Of a stretch of DNA of 64,000 bases, positions 17,210-26,367 are shown piece by piece. The stretch's first letter is position 1, and each line of letters begins with the position of its first letter. This DNA comes from DASWUZ01 sp036401375. GTDB lineage: Bacteria > Acidobacteriota > Terriglobia > Terriglobales > Acidobacteriaceae. The notes beneath the pieces were generated by a model, which worked only from the letters and a program-made list of their open reading frames with translations, was not told the origin of the DNA and did no database searches. The stretch is from contig DASWVB010000007.1 of the NCBI GenBank assembly GCA_036401375.1, positions 1 to 64,000 of the forward strand. The letters run 5' to 3'. The position numbers and the translations under genes are program-made.

Positions 17210-17763
17210 TCGCTCCTTGTTCTTGTGCTTTGCCGCGTGGGGAGGTGAATTTGCTGACCTGGATCTTTATGGCTTGACATGTCAGTGTAAGCTCGTCAAA
17301 CCAGAAGTTGAGAGTGAGGATGTACCTGTTCAGCTACTTCGGTGACGGCATGGACAAACCGGTCAGGACTTTGTTCGTGCGCATTCGGCGGGAACGCGGC
17401 TTTGAGCGCTTTAAGTGCTATCGGGCAAAGTATTGCCTTGAGGGATGTATCTGTAACAGACGCTGCTATCGGAAGAGTGCCTTATGCTGAAGTCCCTTGT
17501 CTCGCAGACTTTGTGTCTCAGAGCTATAGACGCGATTCGCTGCACCCGGGATGACGAAGAATAGAGACGTTGCATCGTCGGAGCGCCCATGCATCAACGT
17601 TGAGCTCAACTCTCTTGCGATGTCTATACCGCTTTGACGTGAAGGGCAGGCGCCGGTGAGCGCTGCCGGCGGTTGATCCCCTCCTCACAGTGAGACCCTT
17701 GACGAATGGAAGCGATGCCGCGAAGCTAGACGCACTGCCCCACTCAGAAAGGACGCCGAGAGC
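17210..17763. other. intergenic region between divergent PKS and fluC genes
   Basis: No credible gene is seen in these 554 bases. A perfect 10-base palindrome TGACATGTCA lies at 17275-17284, about 65 bases upstream of the polyketide synthase start, and overlaps TTGACA on the plus strand. It could be an operator for a dimeric regulator. Sequence near 17650-17695 has local hairpin potential but does not fit the fluoride riboswitch consensus. Confidence 0.4.
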
Positions 17764-18138
17764 ATGAGGTATCTGTGGGTTGCGCTCGGCGGAGCGCTCG
17801 GCGCAGTAGCCCGATATGCACTGGGTGTGTGGTTCTATGACCGGTGGGGCGGCCGCATTCCTTACGGCACGTTTGTGATCAACGTATCCGGCAGCTTCGC
17901 CATTGGATTGATCGTCGCCGTGCTCGATGCGCGAACCTCCCTGCCGGTCGCGTGGAGGTACGCGGTGCCGATCGGATTCATCGGCGCTTACACCACGTTC
18001 TCCACCTTTGAACTGGACACGATCCGCGCCGTGCAGGAGGGGCGGACCGGGGTAGCGATCCTCAACGTGGTGCTGAGTGTGGTCCTGGGGTATGGAGCCG
18101 TCTGGCTGGGCCTGATCGCCGGGCGCCAAATCGCCTGA
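17764..18138 (+). CDS. fluC: fluoride channel FluC/CrcB
   Basis: The 124-residue protein has four hydrophobic helices and the conserved features of the Fluc family. These are GGALGAVARYALG near residue 9, GTFVINVSGSFAIG near 40 with the pore asparagine, and GFIGAYTTFSTFELD near 76 with the phenylalanine box. Fluc proteins are dual-topology dimers that export fluoride. AAAGGA precedes the ATG. Many fluC genes follow a fluoride riboswitch; a convincing one is not seen here. Confidence 0.95.
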   Translation: MRYLWVALGGALGAVARYALGVWFYDRWGGRIPYGTFVINVSGSFAIGLIVAVLDARTSLPVAWRYAVPIGFIGAYTTFSTFELDTIRAVQEGRTGVAILNVVLSVVLGYGAVWLGLIAGRQIA

Positions 18139-18193
18139 CGGAAGCCCGCTCTTTGTTATCATCACTGGGACAGGGCTGCCCACGTCTTCAAGT

Positions 18194-18871
18194 ATGTCTG
18201 GTCAGTTTCCAACCCGCCGCAAGGCTCGCTTCCGCGGCACCGCGGTCTCGCTGCTGCTGCACGGTCTGCTGCTCTTTGCTGCACTTGATCTGGTCAAGGC
18301 GCCGGCCGTTCGGGTGTTCCTGCCAGGGACCGCCAAGGGTACTCAGATTGACCTTGCCTACAACCCGGGGCGAGCTCCGCAACCGACCGTTGCAACACGT
18401 CACCTCAAGCCGTTGAAGACCAGCCCCGCTCCGTTGCTCAGGGCTGCGGCGCATGACTCTCCTGCACCGACAGTTGATCAGGCCTTGGCCCAGCTTCCGC
18501 GCCCTCATCTGCCACCACTGCGGCAAAACTCGCTCCCGACAGATGCCCAGCCGCCCACGACCTCTGAACAGGAGGCTGGAAGAGACTCCTACGGCACAGG
18601 CGATGTGCAGATCGCACTCACAACGTACGCACCGAGCCCTCGCCCTGATCTCTCCAGCCTGCCTCGCGGCACGCAAGGCGACGTGGTGCTGGACGTGACC
18701 ATTGACCCCGCAGGCAATGTCGCGAACCTGCAGCTACTGAGAGCTCTTGGCTACGGAATCGAGGGAAGCGTGATGCAGACCGTCCGCACGTGGAAGTTCA
18801 GCCCCGCCAAGAAAGATGGAGTGGCTGTGGCCTCGGTACAGGAGCTGCACTTTCACTACGGCCGCGGCTAG
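18194..18871 (+). CDS. TonB-family protein with C-terminal TonB domain
   Basis: The 225-residue product has one N-terminal membrane anchor (TAVSLLLHGLLLFAALDLV, about 16-34). A proline- and alanine-rich periplasmic spacer follows (about 60-150). A TonB C-terminal domain comes next, with GDVVLDVTIDPAGNVANLQLL and RTWKFSPAKKDGV near 200-215. TonB proteins transmit the proton motive force to outer membrane transporters. No ExbB/ExbD or receptor is adjacent, so the partner is unknown. Acidobacteriota often carry several such standalone TonB-like genes. Confidence 0.85.
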   Translation: MSGQFPTRRKARFRGTAVSLLLHGLLLFAALDLVKAPAVRVFLPGTAKGTQIDLAYNPGRAPQPTVATRHLKPLKTSPAPLLRAAAHDSPAPTVDQALAQLPRPHLPPLRQNSLPTDAQPPTTSEQEAGRDSYGTGDVQIALTTYAPSPRPDLSSLPRGTQGDVVLDVTIDPAGNVANLQLLRALGYGIEGSVMQTVRTWKFSPAKKDGVAVASVQELHFHYGRG

Positions 18872-19024
18872 GCTGCATTCAACGAGAGCAGCAACTGCAG
18901 CCGCCTGCCTGTTTAGAGGCTCGGAGCAAGGTCAACGCGGGTTGCGGGCTGGTGGTCCTTATAGCTCGCTTTTCAGGTATGCGGACAACCGTTAGCAGGT
19001 TTCACTACATCCTGAAGGTTACGC

Positions 19025-19408
19025 ATGACCTCTGGAATTTTATTAGTCGATGATAACGCCGTACAGGCGGATACCCGCAAGACGATCCTCACCAGGGCTG
19101 GCAACAACGTTACTGTCTCAGGCAGTGCCCGGAGCGCGTTGCTCTCGCTCCAATGCGGAGAGTTCCTGGCATCGATCGGGCTGATCATCACTGACCATTT
19201 AATGCCTGCGATGAATGGCCCCGAGTTCGTGAAGCACCTGCGCGCGCAGGCCCTTACTTTGCCGGTGCTGGTAATCAGCGGTCTGCCAGAGGCCGAATCC
19301 GAGTACGGCGGGTTGAACGTGATCTTCCGCGTCAAGCCCTTTGCTCCCGATCAGCTGATTCCCCTGGTGCGATCGCTCCTGGATCGGCCCTTGAGCCGCA
19401 CAGCGTAG
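19025..19408 (+). CDS. single-domain response regulator (CheY-like)
   Basis: The 127-residue product is a receiver domain alone. It has the acidic pair in LLVDDN near residues 6-11, the phosphorylatable aspartate in LIITDHLMP near 57, the Ser switch in LVISGLPE, and the conserved Lys in RVKPFAP near 107. No output domain follows. GAAGGT precedes the ATG. It has no kinase neighbour, so its phosphodonor is unknown. Confidence 0.9.
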   Translation: MTSGILLVDDNAVQADTRKTILTRAGNNVTVSGSARSALLSLQCGEFLASIGLIITDHLMPAMNGPEFVKHLRAQALTLPVLVISGLPEAESEYGGLNVIFRVKPFAPDQLIPLVRSLLDRPLSRTA

Positions 19409-19497
19409 CCACTCCCTCCTGAAGCAGACATCTCTGGCGCTTGATACATCGCGAGCTTAGAGTTGCGCGTCGCGCGCGTTCTCGCGGAAGATGCAAC

Positions 19498-19983
19498 ATG
19501 GCTAAATCCGAGCTCCAGATGTCTGCTGCCGATTCCCTGCTGAGAACTTTCGACATTCACAGCCGCATCACCGTTTATCTGCTGCAGAACCTCGATCCGC
19601 AGTGTTGGCATGCTCCCACGCCGGACGGTAAGGGGCGAGACATCGCCGGCCTTGTCTGTCACATCCACAGCGTGCACTGCATGTGGCTCAAAGCGGCGGC
19701 CAGCGCGACTATTCCTGTGGCGCTGGACAAGAGCACGGTCACTCAAGGGGAGGCAATCTCCGCGCTGGAACAGAGTGCCACCCTGCTGCGAACGCTTGTC
19801 GGGGAGGCGCTCTCCAGCGGTGTGCGGTTGAAGAACTTCAAGCCCGATGCTGTTGCGTTCGTCGGGTACCTGATCGCGCATGATTCCCATCATCGCGGGC
19901 AGATTTCCATGCTTGCGCGGCAGAGCGGCTTTCCCCTGGCGAAAACTGCAAATTTTGGCCTTTGGGAGTGGGGGACGCGCTAG
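19498..19983 (+). CDS. DinB/YfiT-family metal-dependent protein
   Basis: The 161-residue protein has the four-helix DinB-like layout. One metal-ligand histidine lies in GLVCHIHSVHCMWL near residue 52-65, and the paired histidines lie in YLIAHDSHHRGQISML near 125-140. These family members bind a divalent metal and often act as thiol transferases in stress or detoxification. The start at 19498 omits an upstream basic extension that shows no conservation features. The substrate is unknown. Confidence 0.85.
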   Translation: MAKSELQMSAADSLLRTFDIHSRITVYLLQNLDPQCWHAPTPDGKGRDIAGLVCHIHSVHCMWLKAAASATIPVALDKSTVTQGEAISALEQSATLLRTLVGEALSSGVRLKNFKPDAVAFVGYLIAHDSHHRGQISMLARQSGFPLAKTANFGLWEWGTR

Positions 19984-20136
19984 AGCGACATGCTTCGTCC
20001 CGTCGCAAAGACGGTTTGCCGGGCCGGGCGTGCTCTGCGACAATCGGTTTAGAGCCAGTCTCTGTAGTCAGAGTTGGTATGCCGGGTCAGAGTTAGACAT
20101 CGGTTCCATGCAGGACTTGTTTGTCCAGAGCTACTT

Positions 20137-22194
20137 ATGCCGTTTTTTGGAAGCTTCGCACTGCTGCTCGGGCTCGTACTCAGTGGATATACCCTGCTGG
20201 CGGGCGCGATTGCCTTACGCCAGCTGTCGACCGGCTACCAGGGGTATATCTCGGCGGAGCGGCTGGCAGAGACGGCTCGCCGCGCAGGCATTGCTACCTT
20301 TTTGACGGTCACCTGCGCCGCTTTTGCGCTGCTCTGGGCGGCTTTCAATGACGACTTCAGCGTCTCGTACATCCTGCATCATTCGAATCGCGCTCTTCCG
20401 GGGCCTTACAAGTTTGCCGCGCTGTGGTCGGGGCAGGAGGGCTCCCTGCTGCTGTGGGCGTGGCTGCTGGCCGCCTACGGCTTTGTGCTGCGGATACGGC
20501 ACAAGGTGGATGTTCGTCTGACGGCGTATGCCTCGACCATCCTGGCTGGTATACAGGTCTTTTTTCTCCTGCTGCTCAACTTTGCGGCTCCGCCGTTTGC
20601 ATTGACGCAGGGCGCGTTGCCTGCTGATGGATTTGGCCTGAATCCTTTGCTGCAGTACCCGGAGATGGTGATCCATCCGCCCATGCTCTACCTCGGCTAT
20701 GTTGGATTCAGCGTACCGTTCGCGTTTGCGCTGGGCGCGCTGATGATGAGGTATCCGGGCGAGAAGTGGATCCACATAACCCGCCGCTGGACCATGGTCA
20801 CTTGGCTCTTCCTCACCTGCGGCATCGTGCTGGGGATGCATTGGGCCTATGCCGTGCTGGGCTGGGGAGGCTATTGGGGATGGGACCCGGTGGAGAACGC
20901 CTCCCTGATGCCGTGGCTCACCGGTACCGCCTTCCTGCACTCGGTCATGATGCAGGAGAAGCGCGGCATGATGAAGCATTGGAACGTCTGGCTGATCTTC
21001 TCGACGTTCCTGCTGTCCATCCTGGGAACATTGTTGACGCGCTCGGGCCTCGTCAGCTCCGTGCATGCGTTCTCCGAGGGCACCATCGGGAACTGGTTTG
21101 TTGGCTTCCTTGGAGTCGTCCTGGTGGTGTGCCTCTTCACCTTTGTGCTGCAGCGCGATCACCTTAAGTCTGAGCACAAGCTAGAGGCGCTGGTCTCCCG
21201 CGAGTCGAGCTTCCTCTTCAACAACATTTTGCTGCTGGTCTCCTGCTTCACGATTCTGTGGGGCACGCTGTTCCCCGTGCTGTCGGAGTACGTTCAGGGC
21301 TTCAAGGAGACGGTGAGCGCGCCGTACTACAACCGCGTGGCCGTTCCTATCGCGATGTTGCTGCTCTTCCTGACTGGCATTGGACCGCTGCTGGCGTGGC
21401 GTTCTTCGTCTTTCAGGAGCATGCGGAAGAACCTGGTGCTGCCGGGCGCGGTCGGGCTCGCAACGGCAGTCACGTTGATGCTGTTTCGCGTTCGCCCCTG
21501 GCAGGATGTTGGTTCCTTCTACTCCTGGGTCTGCTATTCGCTGGCCGCTTTTGTGGTGACCGCGATCGCAGCAGAGTTTCTGCGGGGAGCCGCCGTCATC
21601 GAGCGTCACACCGGGAGGAACATCCTCGCGTCGGTGGTACTGCTCTGCCGACGCAACACGCGGCGCTATGGCGGCTATGTCGTCCACCTTGGGATCGTGG
21701 TGATGTTCATCGGAATTGCGGGCTCGGCCTTCAACCGCACGGCCGAGAGCGAGATGTCGTTCGGCCAGCAGATCAAGATCGGTCCTTACACCCTGGTGAA
21801 CCAGAGCAACACGCAGGATTCCAATCCAAACTTCGATACGGAGTACTCGCTGCTCGACGTGTACCGGGGCGGTGTGAAGCAGTTTCAGCTCACGCCTGAG
21901 CGCCGCTTTTACCAGGCGAGCCAGACGCCACAGACCATGGTCGCTAACCACTCCACCCTGGCATGGGACCTCTACGTGGTCTACGAAGGCAAGAATCCCG
22001 ATACCGGGCTTCCCATTATCAAGGTCTTCCTCAACCCGCTGGTGATGTGGATATGGATTGGCGTCGGCATCATCGTGGCGGGGACGTTCCTTGCCCTCGC
22101 TCCGAACCTTAGCGCCGCACTGGTTGCGCGCCGGATCATTGAGACTCCTCTAATTGCGGCGGCTGAGCCTGAGGCCGTCGAGGTGGGCTCGTGA
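20137..22194 (+). CDS. ccmF: cytochrome c heme lyase subunit CcmF
   Basis: The 685-residue polytopic membrane protein has the CcmF/CcsA-family WWD heme-handling motif WGGYWGWDPVENASLMPWL near residue 245. It also has conserved periplasmic histidines, HSNRALPGPYKFAALWSGQEGSLLLW near 85-110, and a C-terminal soluble domain near 560-640. CcmF with CcmH attaches heme to apocytochrome c at the outer face of the inner membrane. The ATG at 20137 opens directly into the first membrane helix and is preferred over the upstream one. It overlaps ccmH by four bases (GTGA). ccmA, B, C and E are not in the window. Confidence 0.93.
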   Translation: MPFFGSFALLLGLVLSGYTLLAGAIALRQLSTGYQGYISAERLAETARRAGIATFLTVTCAAFALLWAAFNDDFSVSYILHHSNRALPGPYKFAALWSGQEGSLLLWAWLLAAYGFVLRIRHKVDVRLTAYASTILAGIQVFFLLLLNFAAPPFALTQGALPADGFGLNPLLQYPEMVIHPPMLYLGYVGFSVPFAFALGALMMRYPGEKWIHITRRWTMVTWLFLTCGIVLGMHWAYAVLGWGGYWGWDPVENASLMPWLTGTAFLHSVMMQEKRGMMKHWNVWLIFSTFLLSILGTLLTRSGLVSSVHAFSEGTIGNWFVGFLGVVLVVCLFTFVLQRDHLKSEHKLEALVSRESSFLFNNILLLVSCFTILWGTLFPVLSEYVQGFKETVSAPYYNRVAVPIAMLLLFLTGIGPLLAWRSSSFRSMRKNLVLPGAVGLATAVTLMLFRVRPWQDVGSFYSWVCYSLAAFVVTAIAAEFLRGAAVIERHTGRNILASVVLLCRRNTRRYGGYVVHLGIVVMFIGIAGSAFNRTAESEMSFGQQIKIGPYTLVNQSNTQDSNPNFDTEYSLLDVYRGGVKQFQLTPERRFYQASQTPQTMVANHSTLAWDLYVVYEGKNPDTGLPIIKVFLNPLVMWIWIGVGIIVAGTFLALAPNLSAALVARRIIETPLIAAAEPEAVEVGS

Positions 22195-22700
22195 AAATTT
22201 TATTTCTGGCCCGGTTGCGCCGGCTGCATTGGCCGCTGGATACTGCGCTCCGCTTCACAGGGATGGTGCTGGTCTCGATCATGCTGCTCTCAACGATGGC
22301 TGTGACAGACCCCGGTGCGCGGTTCAACGATCTTGGGCATCGGATGATGTGCACCTGCGGCTGCAATCAGATCATGGTGGAGTGCAACCATGTCGGCTGC
22401 CCGGTATCGCCGGTGATGCGCAACGAACTGCAGGCGGGCATCGATCGTGGAGACAACGACGACCTGGTGCTGGAGTCGTTCGTTCAGCGCTATGGCCCGG
22501 TGGTGCTGGCTGCTCCGAGAATGGTGGGCTTCAGCCGGCTGGCGTGGATCATGCCCTTTCTGGTGTTAACCCTGGGATTGGCTGGAGCGGCGAGCCTGGT
22601 CCGCAGATGGCGCCTGCGAACTGCGTCGATGCCCGCGGTACCATCGACGCCGGATTTTGAGAGACAGCGTGCGGTTATCCGCCGGAGTACAGAGATATGA
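22191..22700 (+). CDS. ccmH: CcmH-like cytochrome c maturation thioreductase
   Basis: The 169-residue product has an N-terminal membrane helix (TGMVLVSIMLLSTMAV), the CcmH domain and a second helix near residue 120 (LAWIMPFLVLTLGLAGAA). The redox motif reads MMCTCGCNQIMVECNH near 50-65 instead of the textbook LRCxxCQ. It therefore has extra cysteines, plus another at VGCPVS. The FVQRYGPVVLAAP end of the domain is canonical. It starts with GTG inside the ccmF stop. CcmH reduces the CXXCH thiols of apocytochrome before heme attachment. Confidence 0.88.
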   Translation: MKILFLARLRRLHWPLDTALRFTGMVLVSIMLLSTMAVTDPGARFNDLGHRMMCTCGCNQIMVECNHVGCPVSPVMRNELQAGIDRGDNDDLVLESFVQRYGPVVLAAPRMVGFSRLAWIMPFLVLTLGLAGAASLVRRWRLRTASMPAVPSTPDFERQRAVIRRSTEI

Positions 22701-22782
22701 ACTCCATCGTCGTGAGGCGCCTCGCTTTGGAGTCTGCTGATATGCGCGGCGCTCGCGCCATCAACGCAAGAGCGGTAGGAGC

Positions 22783-23052
22783 ATGATCATCGCCGCCTGC
22801 GGGTTGCTGGTGGTCGCGATCTTTGTCTTTGTCTTCTACCCGGAGCGCCGGGTCGAGGAGCAGCATGAGAAGACGCGGCTTGAATATCTTGAGGAGCGCA
22901 AGGAAGTGGTCTATGAGAACCTGCGCGATCTGAACTTCGAGTTCCGTGCGGGCAAGTATCCAGAAGAAGATTACGCCGCGCAGAGAGCTCTGCTGGAGAA
23001 TGAAGCAGCGGAGACGCTGAGCGAGATGGATGCGCTCAGGGCCCGAGCTTAG
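22783..23052 (+). CDS. small membrane-anchored coiled-coil protein, CcmI N-terminal-like
   Basis: The 89-residue product has one N-terminal helix (MIIAACGLLVVAIFVFVFYP) followed by a highly charged helical region with EYLEERKEVVYENLRDLNFEF and AGKYPEEDY. That layout resembles the first part of CcmI (CycH) but lacks the TPR chaperone domain. GTAGGAG precedes the ATG. It lies in the ccmF-ccmH transcript. A structural role in the heme-ligation complex is inferred from position. Confidence 0.75.
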   Translation: MIIAACGLLVVAIFVFVFYPERRVEEQHEKTRLEYLEERKEVVYENLRDLNFEFRAGKYPEEDYAAQRALLENEAAETLSEMDALRARA

Positions 23053-23119
23053 AAGTAGCCCGCCCAACCTGCCAACGAAGTCAGCCTCTCATTTCATCCA
23101 GATAGAATCGCACTAAGCC

Positions 23120-24529
23120 ATGATGCTGCTGACAAGTCGCTCAAAGTCTAACTTTTCTTCCGCGCCGTCCGCTGTCTTCGCGCTTGCGCTGCTGTTCTGG
23201 TCGTCTCTCCCGATCTTTGCTGCGCCGCTTAGCGGGACTGTGACTAACAAGACCAGCAATAAGCCGTCCGCGGGGGATGTAGTCGTGATGCTCAACTTGA
23301 GCCAGGGCATGCAGGAGGGTGGCCGGACGAAGACCGACGCGCACGGCCGCTTCACCCTCGATGCGGGTGATGGACCGCATTTGATTCGCGTCGACCACCA
23401 GAAGGCCTCCTACTTCCGGCAGGCGCCCCCGGGCACTTCGTCGGTTGAGATCGATGTCTACGATGTGCTTGAAAAGGTGCCGGGCGTTAGCACCGAAGCT
23501 GATGTGATTCGGGTCGAAGCCGATCAGCAGGGCCTGCACGTCATCGAGAACTATTTCGTCAAGAACGACTCCTCACCGCCGAAGACGCAGTTCAGCGACC
23601 ATGCCTTTGAGATTGACCTGCCAGCCGGCGCGAACATCGTCGCCTCGGCGGCCCTCGCGCCGGGAGGCATGCCGGTGTCGAGTTCACCGACTCCGCTAGG
23701 TGAGAAGGGGCACTACGCGTTTATCTTCCCGTTGCGGCCCGGCGAGACACGCTTTCAGATTAGCTACCTGCTTCCCTACACGGGTACCTACAAGTTCTCG
23801 CCGCGCGTCTACATGCCTACGCAAACTGTCGCGGTGCTGCTGCCCAGACAGATGAAGTTCGACCCTGGCCCGACCGCTTTCCAGCAGGACAATGAAGACC
23901 CGACGGTGCAGGCCTTTGCGGTAAAAAATGTCGCACCCTCGCAGCCGGTTGAGTTCACTGTTTCGGGACTTGGCTCGATGCCCCGCGAGGCTCAGGGGCA
24001 AGCGCAAGGACAGGCACAGGGCCAGGCAGGCGGCGGCGGCAGCCAGGCTCAGGTCGCACCGGCTGGCGCTCCTTCGACTGCCGGTCCCGAGGTCACGCAA
24101 CAGGGTTCGACGCCGGCTGCGAGCAACGACAGCCGGCCGGGAGGGGGGCTTGGAACTCCCATTGATTCGCCCGATCCGCTGACTAAGTACCGCTGGTGGA
24201 TACTGTTTGGCCTCTCACTCGTACTCGCCGCGGCAGCGGCATTTCTGCTGCGTCGTAAGCCCTCGCAACGACAGGCAGTGTCTCCAGCGGATCACACTGT
24301 CACTCCGGCTCCGGGAGGCACGGCAAGTGCGCAGGCTGCTGCCGCTCCCGCAGCGACCGGCTCGTCAAATGGCGCCGGTCACGGGGCGCTGCTCACAGCC
24401 TTGAAAGAGGAACTGTTCACGCTTGAGACCGAGCGGCTTGAGGGCAAGATCACCGAAGATGCTTATGTGCAGGCCAAGTCGGCTCTTGAAGTGGTGCTGC
24501 GGCGCGCACTGTCCCGCCAGTCTTCATGA
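23120..24529 (+). CDS. envelope protein with carboxypeptidase-regulatory-like domain, in ccm cluster
   Basis: The 469-residue protein has a signal peptide ending near AAPLSG (residue 35), a carboxypeptidase-regulatory-like beta-sandwich (about 35-110; GTVTNKTSNKPSAGDVVV), and a second beta-rich region to about 290. A low-complexity Gln-Gly-Ala repeat (AQGQAQGQAQGQA, near 291-305) and a Ser/Pro/Gly linker follow. There is a single membrane helix (WWILFGLSLVLAAAAAFLL, about 354-372), then a cytoplasmic tail with a helical end (LKEELFTLETERLEGKITEDAYVQ). The tail segment resembles the short-helix end of CcmI-like proteins. It follows the CcmI-like gene closely, so a cytochrome maturation role is possible but unproven. 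Confidence 0.75.
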   Translation: MMLLTSRSKSNFSSAPSAVFALALLFWSSLPIFAAPLSGTVTNKTSNKPSAGDVVVMLNLSQGMQEGGRTKTDAHGRFTLDAGDGPHLIRVDHQKASYFRQAPPGTSSVEIDVYDVLEKVPGVSTEADVIRVEADQQGLHVIENYFVKNDSSPPKTQFSDHAFEIDLPAGANIVASAALAPGGMPVSSSPTPLGEKGHYAFIFPLRPGETRFQISYLLPYTGTYKFSPRVYMPTQTVAVLLPRQMKFDPGPTAFQQDNEDPTVQAFAVKNVAPSQPVEFTVSGLGSMPREAQGQAQGQAQGQAGGGGSQAQVAPAGAPSTAGPEVTQQGSTPAASNDSRPGGGLGTPIDSPDPLTKYRWWILFGLSLVLAAAAAFLLRRKPSQRQAVSPADHTVTPAPGGTASAQAAAAPAATGSSNGAGHGALLTALKEELFTLETERLEGKITEDAYVQAKSALEVVLRRALSRQSS

Positions 24530-24556
24530 ACTAATTCGTAGGGAGACGAAGTCTCA

Positions 24557-25087
24557 TTGAAGATTCTGCATCGTGCGCTGATCATGCTCGCCGTCGCCGT
24601 CTGGCTGGGCGGGCTGATCTTCTTTCCTTTTGTTGCGCAGAGCGCCTTCAGCGCGCCGATCAGCCGCGAGGCCGCGGGGTTGATCGTGCGCTCTTCCCTA
24701 ACTGAGCTGCACTGGCTGGGCCTTGGTTCGGGCTTGCTGCTTCTGGTTTTGATCGGCGTTGGGCTGATCCGCAAGATGTCTCCCCGGACCGTATTTCCAG
24801 CCCTTTGCCTGGTGGTACTCATGCTGGCGCTCACATCGTTCTCGCAGTTTGTCGTCATTCCGCGCATGGAAGCTTATAGAGTCGCGGCGGGCGGCAGCAT
24901 CAGCGTGCGCGCTGACAGGGATTCCAACAGGGTCGCATTCGAGCGGCTCCATCATCTGTCAGTCGACATAGAGGGCGGCGTACTTGGGGCGGGACTGTTG
25001 CTCGTGCTAGCGCTGGCGTGGGCAGATGCAGGGCCTTCAAGAGCTCGAGCCGCGGAGCGCGTTGAGCAGTCTCGGAGAGTCGAGTGA
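24557..25087 (+). CDS. DUF4149/TMEM205-like membrane protein
   Basis: This 176-residue protein has four hydrophobic helices, with WLGGLIFFPFVAQSAF near residues 16-32 and QFVVIPRMEAYR near 97, both typical of DUF4149. The function of the family is unknown. The TTG start at 24557 is 27 bases after the preceding stop, indicating the same transcript as the ccm block. The tail is charged and variable. Confidence 0.78.
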   Translation: MKILHRALIMLAVAVWLGGLIFFPFVAQSAFSAPISREAAGLIVRSSLTELHWLGLGSGLLLLVLIGVGLIRKMSPRTVFPALCLVVLMLALTSFSQFVVIPRMEAYRVAAGGSISVRADRDSNRVAFERLHHLSVDIEGGVLGAGLLLVLALAWADAGPSRARAAERVEQSRRVE

Positions 25088-25150
25088 GTCCGCGTATCAT
25101 GAGAGGTTGTACCGGAGCCTTGGCTCACTCATCTTTTCATCAGGACGCGC

Positions 25151-26236
25151 ATGAAAACCGGCATTATCGGCCTGCCCCAGGTCGGCAAGACCTCCCTCTT
25201 CAAAATACTCACCGGCGCGAAACTCGAGGATCGCGGATTCTCCAATCCACGCGAGGCGCATCTTGGCGTAGCCAAGGTCCCGGACGATCGGCTCGACAAG
25301 CTCGCGGCCCTCTACAAACCTAAAAAGACAATGTACGCAAGCGTGGAGTACGCAGACGTGGCTGCAATCGGGCAGGATGCTCTGAAAGAGACAAACTTCC
25401 TGACCAACCTGCGCAACGTCGACGCATTGATTCACGTGCTGCGGGCGTTTGAGGACGATTCCATCCCGCACGTCGGGGGCATCGACCCTCTGCGGGACAT
25501 CAAGAATGTCGAGTTCGACCTGATGATCTCTGACCTGACGCAGGTTGAGAAGCGGCTCGAGCGGCTTGAAAAGGACCTGAAGCGCGGTAAGACCGATGAA
25601 CTGCTGCGGGAGCAGGCGCTGCTGCTCCGCTGCAAGGAATCGGTCGAGGCGGAGAAGCCGATCCGCGAGCTGGAGATGACTCTGGACGAGAAGAAGCTGA
25701 TCCGAGGATTTACCTTTCTGTCGCAGAAGCCAATGCTCTACGTTGTTAATATCTCGGAGAGTACGCGCCTGGGAGTCGACCTCGAGGCGGCCACGGAGAA
25801 GTATGGCCTGACCGAGGTTGCATCGAGGCTAAATGCGGGCGCCACCGCGATCTGCGGCAAGGTCGAGGCAGAGCTTTCAGAGATGGAAGAGGATGAGGCG
25901 GCAGAGTTTCTGGAGGGTTACGGGCTGACTGAGAGCGGCTTGCGCCGGCTGATTCGGAAGAGCTATGAGCTGCTCGGGCTGGTCTCCTTCTTCACGGTTG
26001 GCGAGGACGAATGCCGCGCCTGGACTGTGCCGGTCAACTCGCGGGCACAGGAGGCGGCGGGCGCGATCCACTCTGATCTCGAAAAGCATTTCATCCGGGC
26101 TGAAACTATCCATTGGGACACTCTGCTGGCGGCCGGCTCTGAGGCTGCGGCGCGCGCCCAGGGTACTCTGCGGCTCGAGGGCAAGGAATACAGAGTGCAG
26201 GACGGGGACGTTATGCATATTCGTCACAGCGGTTGA
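25151..26236 (+). CDS. ychF: ribosome-binding ATPase YchF (Obg-like family)
   Basis: The 361-residue protein has the P-loop GLPQVGKTSLFKILTG at residues 7-22 and the RGFSNPREAHLG-like switch region near 31. It also has a coiled-coil insert (VEKRLERLEKDLKRGKTDELL), the altered base-specificity motif YVVNISE near 197, and a C-terminal TGS domain ending in QDGDVMHIRH. YchF (OLA1) hydrolyses ATP rather than GTP and associates with ribosomes. Length is normal. Confidence 0.95.
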   Translation: MKTGIIGLPQVGKTSLFKILTGAKLEDRGFSNPREAHLGVAKVPDDRLDKLAALYKPKKTMYASVEYADVAAIGQDALKETNFLTNLRNVDALIHVLRAFEDDSIPHVGGIDPLRDIKNVEFDLMISDLTQVEKRLERLEKDLKRGKTDELLREQALLLRCKESVEAEKPIRELEMTLDEKKLIRGFTFLSQKPMLYVVNISESTRLGVDLEAATEKYGLTEVASRLNAGATAICGKVEAELSEMEEDEAAEFLEGYGLTESGLRRLIRKSYELLGLVSFFTVGEDECRAWTVPVNSRAQEAAGAIHSDLEKHFIRAETIHWDTLLAAGSEAAARAQGTLRLEGKEYRVQDGDVMHIRHSG

Positions 26237-26367
26237 TACTATGCTCAGGTGCTCAAGATTCTGAGCTTTCCTACCGCTCTATCAGGAGAAGGTCTGGGCA
26301 GCATGCCGGCCTCACTTTCGTCTTAACGCTATCGCCGGACGGGCAATTACCGGGCCTATACGATCCA

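Noticed and set aside
17640..17763. Possible fluoride riboswitch before fluC (GGTTGATCCCCTCCT resembles its 3' end)
   Set aside because: The 5' GGCGATGG-type segment and pseudoknot pairings are missing, so only a short 3' resemblance remains.
17524..18183. Long leftward open frame opposite fluC
   Set aside because: It is the antisense shadow of the firmly identified fluC gene and has no domain or start signal.
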